Origin: Pseudomonas sp. DTU12.3
GTDB lineage: Bacteria > Pseudomonadota > Gammaproteobacteria > Pseudomonadales > Pseudomonadaceae
Direction of reading: 5' to 3'
Length of the DNA stretch: 64,000 nucleotides
Assembly: GCF_004124275.1 (NCBI RefSeq)
Contig: NZ_CP027218.1
Coordinates: 1,801,501 to 1,865,500, forward strand
Made by a program: the position numbers and the translations under genes
Notes under the pieces: generated by a model
What the model saw: only the letters and a program-made list of their open reading frames with translations
Told to the model about the DNA's origin: nothing
Database searches by the model: none
Part shown: positions 62,323 through 64,000 of the stretch, piece by piece
Numbering within the stretch: the stretch's first letter is position 1
How the letters are laid out: every line of letters starts with the position of its first letter

Positions 62323-63075
62323 GTGAGCCGCCTGCTATTGAATTGCGACATTGGCGAGAGTTTCGGCAGCTGGACCATGGGTCTGGATGCCGAGGTCATG
62401 CCCTTCATCGATTGCGCCAACGTCGCCTGCGGCTTCCATGCCGGCGATCCGAGCATCATGCGCAAGACCGTCAGCCTGGCGCTGAGCCACGGCGTGCAGA
62501 TCGGCGCGCACCCGGCCTATCAGGATCTGGTTGGCTTCGGCCGCCGCTCCATGACGTATTCGGCGCAAGAGCTGCAAGACATCCTGCATTATCAGATCGG
62601 CGCCCTCGACGGTATTTGCAAGGCGCAGGGCGGTCGAGTCAGTTACGTCAAACCCCACGGCGCGATGTACAACGACATGATGGCCAACCTGGCGCAACTG
62701 CGTGCGGTGATTCAGGCCGTAGCGGCTTACGATCGAAGTCTGCCGCTGATGTTGATGGCCACTCGCGACAATTCTGCCGCGCAACAAATCGGCGATGAGT
62801 ACGGCGTAACGCTGTGGTTCGAAGCCTTCGCTGACCGCGCGTACGACAGCGCTGGCAAACTGGTTTCGCGGCAACTGCCCGGCGCGGTGCATCACGAGCC
62901 GGAAAAAATCATCGAACAAGCGCTGACCATCGCCCGTGGCGACAATCTCACCGCCAACGACGGCAGCGTCTTGCGCCTGCACGCCAACACTCTCTGCGTG
63001 CACGGCGACAACGCCAGTTCGGTGGTCGCCGTGCAGCGTATTCGCGAGGCCTTGAATCAGCAGGATGCGCAATGA
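62323..63075 (+). CDS. pxpA: 5-oxoprolinase subunit A
   Basis: PxpA is the LamB/YcsF-type subunit of the ATP-dependent 5-oxoprolinase that opens 5-oxoproline to glutamate. The 250-residue protein begins [16 protein letters not shown] after the start and has [14 protein letters not shown] near residue 38, both family signatures. GTG 62323 has CAGGAG upstream; the in-frame GTG 62314 overlaps that site and was rejected. Its stop overlaps the pxpB start. Confidence 0.95.
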   Translation: MSRLLLNCDIGESFGSWTMGLDAEVMPFIDCANVACGFHAGDPSIMRKTVSLALSHGVQIGAHPAYQDLVGFGRRSMTYSAQELQDILHYQIGALDGICKAQGGRVSYVKPHGAMYNDMMANLAQLRAVIQAVAAYDRSLPLMLMATRDNSAAQQIGDEYGVTLWFEAFADRAYDSAGKLVSRQLPGAVHHEPEKIIEQALTIARGDNLTANDGSVLRLHANTLCVHGDNASSVVAVQRIREALNQQDAQ

Positions 63076-63776
63076 ACCCAAGGATTGAAGTGGTGGCACT
63101 GGATTGCCTGATGCTGCGCCTGTTCGACGAAATCGCTGAGGCCAACATGCCGTGGATGCTCGCCGCCAGTGAGCGTTTGCGTGCGGTATTCGGCGAGCAA
63201 TTGATCGATCTGGTGCCGTCGTATACGACGCTGATGGTGCATTACGATCTGAGGGTTTTAAGCCCGAACCAGGCGCGTGAATTGATCGCTGAGGCGCTGA
63301 TCGATCTGTCGCCGAATGCGCGCAACGCTGGGCAATGCCACGTGCTGCCGGTCTGGTATGACTTGAGCGTCGGGCCGGAGCTGAGCTTGCTTGCCGAGCG
63401 CAGCGGGCTGGCGGTGGAGGAGGTGATTCGGCGCCACAGTGGCCGCGAATATCAGGTATTCGCCCTCGGTTTTGCGCCGGGTTTTGCCTTTATGGGGTTG
63501 GTCGAAGAAATTCTCGCCGCGCCACGTTTGAACACGCCGCGCAAGAAAGTCGCCGCCGGCAGCGTCGGAATTGCTGAGCGGCAAACGGCTGCCTATCCCG
63601 TGGTCTCGCCCGGTGGCTGGAACCTGATCGGTCGCACGCCGGCGAAGCTGTTCGACCGCCATCGTGACGGCTACAGCCTGATGCAACCCGGTGACACCGT
63701 GCGTTTCGAAGCGGTGAGCCACGCCGAATTCATCCGACTGGGCGGCGACGACACGCCATTGGAGGCGCAGGCATGA
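63072..63776 (+). CDS. pxpB: 5-oxoprolinase subunit B
   Basis: The 234-residue protein is an allophanate-hydrolase subunit 1 (KipI-like) protein with the [20 protein letters not shown] segment near residue 130 and [27 protein letters not shown] near 160. It forms the ATP-binding part with PxpC. The start ATG overlaps the pxpA stop (ATGA). Confidence 0.95.
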   Translation: MNPRIEVVALDCLMLRLFDEIAEANMPWMLAASERLRAVFGEQLIDLVPSYTTLMVHYDLRVLSPNQARELIAEALIDLSPNARNAGQCHVLPVWYDLSVGPELSLLAERSGLAVEEVIRRHSGREYQVFALGFAPGFAFMGLVEEILAAPRLNTPRKKVAAGSVGIAERQTAAYPVVSPGGWNLIGRTPAKLFDRHRDGYSLMQPGDTVRFEAVSHAEFIRLGGDDTPLEAQA

Positions 63777-64000
63777 CCCGACTGACGATTGAGGCGAGTA
63801 CGCCGCTGTGCCTGTTGCAGGACGCCGGGCGATTTGGCGTGCGGCATCTGGGCGTGACCCAGGGCGGTGCGGCGGATTGGTGCTCGATGAGCTGGGCCAA
63901 CTGGCTGCTGGGCAATGGACTGGATGTGGCAGTGATCGAAATCACCCTCGGCGGTTTTACCGTGCTGGCTGAAGAGGATTGTTTGCTGGCGCTGGCCGGT
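63773..64000 (+). CDS. pxpC: 5-oxoprolinase subunit C, cut off at the window end
   Basis: Only the first 76 codons are present, with no stop. The start [20 protein letters not shown] and the segment RFGVRHLGVTQGGAADWCS match allophanate-hydrolase subunit 2 (KipA-like, biotin-dependent carboxylase-related fold). The ATG overlaps the pxpB stop by four bases. The remainder lies beyond the window. Confidence 0.9.
   Translation, partial: MTRLTIEASTPLCLLQDAGRFGVRHLGVTQGGAADWCSMSWANWLLGNGLDVAVIEITLGGFTVLAEEDCLLALAG

Overview
The window is a contiguous piece of a Pseudomonas chromosome, most likely from the P. fluorescens group. The evidence is the algU-mucA-mucB-mucD operon, the opdH-tctCBA/tctDE tricarboxylate locus, phaG, the bepA-tusA-perM/gcvR-bcp/dapA-bamC-purC block, and at least thirteen REP-type palindromes of the kinds abundant in that group. 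The sequence is GC-rich and gene-dense, and nearly all of it is ordinary core genome. No insertion sequence, prophage, CRISPR array or rRNA operon was seen.

Layout. 1-2.9 kb: the tail of a nuclease-like gene, tam, a second methyltransferase, an orphan hicB antitoxin beside a decayed hicA, and tRNA-Gly(CCC). 3.1-6.8 kb: phaG (link from fatty-acid synthesis to PHA), rsuA, a zinc-binding CWC protein and a Cache-GGDEF diguanylate cyclase. 7.0-10.2 kb: two Tyr/Gly-rich lipoproteins, a 3-hydroxyisobutyryl-CoA hydrolase-like crotonase and ung, whose 3' end is tandemly duplicated with a REP. 10.2-17.9 kb: a tricarboxylate uptake system, opdH-tctC-tctB-tctA-abrB, divergent from its two-component system tctD-tctE. 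18-22.3 kb: an HDOD protein, ygfZ, sdhE-ygfX and nadB. 22.3-26.7 kb: algU-mucA-mucB-mucD, the envelope-stress/alginate regulon, without mucC.

26.7-34.8 kb: bepA, tusA-perM, gcvR-bcp, dapA-bamC-MBL-purC and tRNA-Ser(CGA). 35.0-36.1 kb: a small AT-rich insert carrying a zeta-type toxin overlapping a 60-residue partner gene. 36.1-41.1 kb: two small ORFs, then a tightly overlapping surface-glycan cluster (GtrB-like transferase, methyltransferase, GtrA-like flippase, large DUF6311-type membrane protein). 41.2-46.9 kb: two LysR regulators around a CHMI isomerase, a CynX-type MFS exporter and the lipid A phosphoethanolamine transferase eptA. 47.1-60.8 kb: rnd-ycgL-hydroxyacid dehydrogenase, nitroreductase, ycgN, an inactivated-looking metallopeptidase-like secreted protein, a TrmH-family methyltransferase, an HNH nuclease, a spermidine-synthase-like protein, a cNMP-binding protein, ptrB, a glutamine amidotransferase and membrane proteins. 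60.8-64 kb: a LysR divergent from an MFS transporter and pxpA-pxpB-pxpC (5-oxoprolinase), the last gene cut by the window end.

The clearest functional units are the tct locus, where candidate TctD direct repeats lie in the divergent promoter and Crc/Hfq-type CA motifs sit over the opdH and tctC ribosome-binding regions, and the AlgU operon with two AlgU-type promoters. The accessory signals most worth following are the zeta/60-aa pair, the four-gene glycan cluster, the metallopeptidase-like protein whose HExxH histidines are replaced, and the ung-tail/REP duplication. All names come from sequence recognition and gene order; no search was run.
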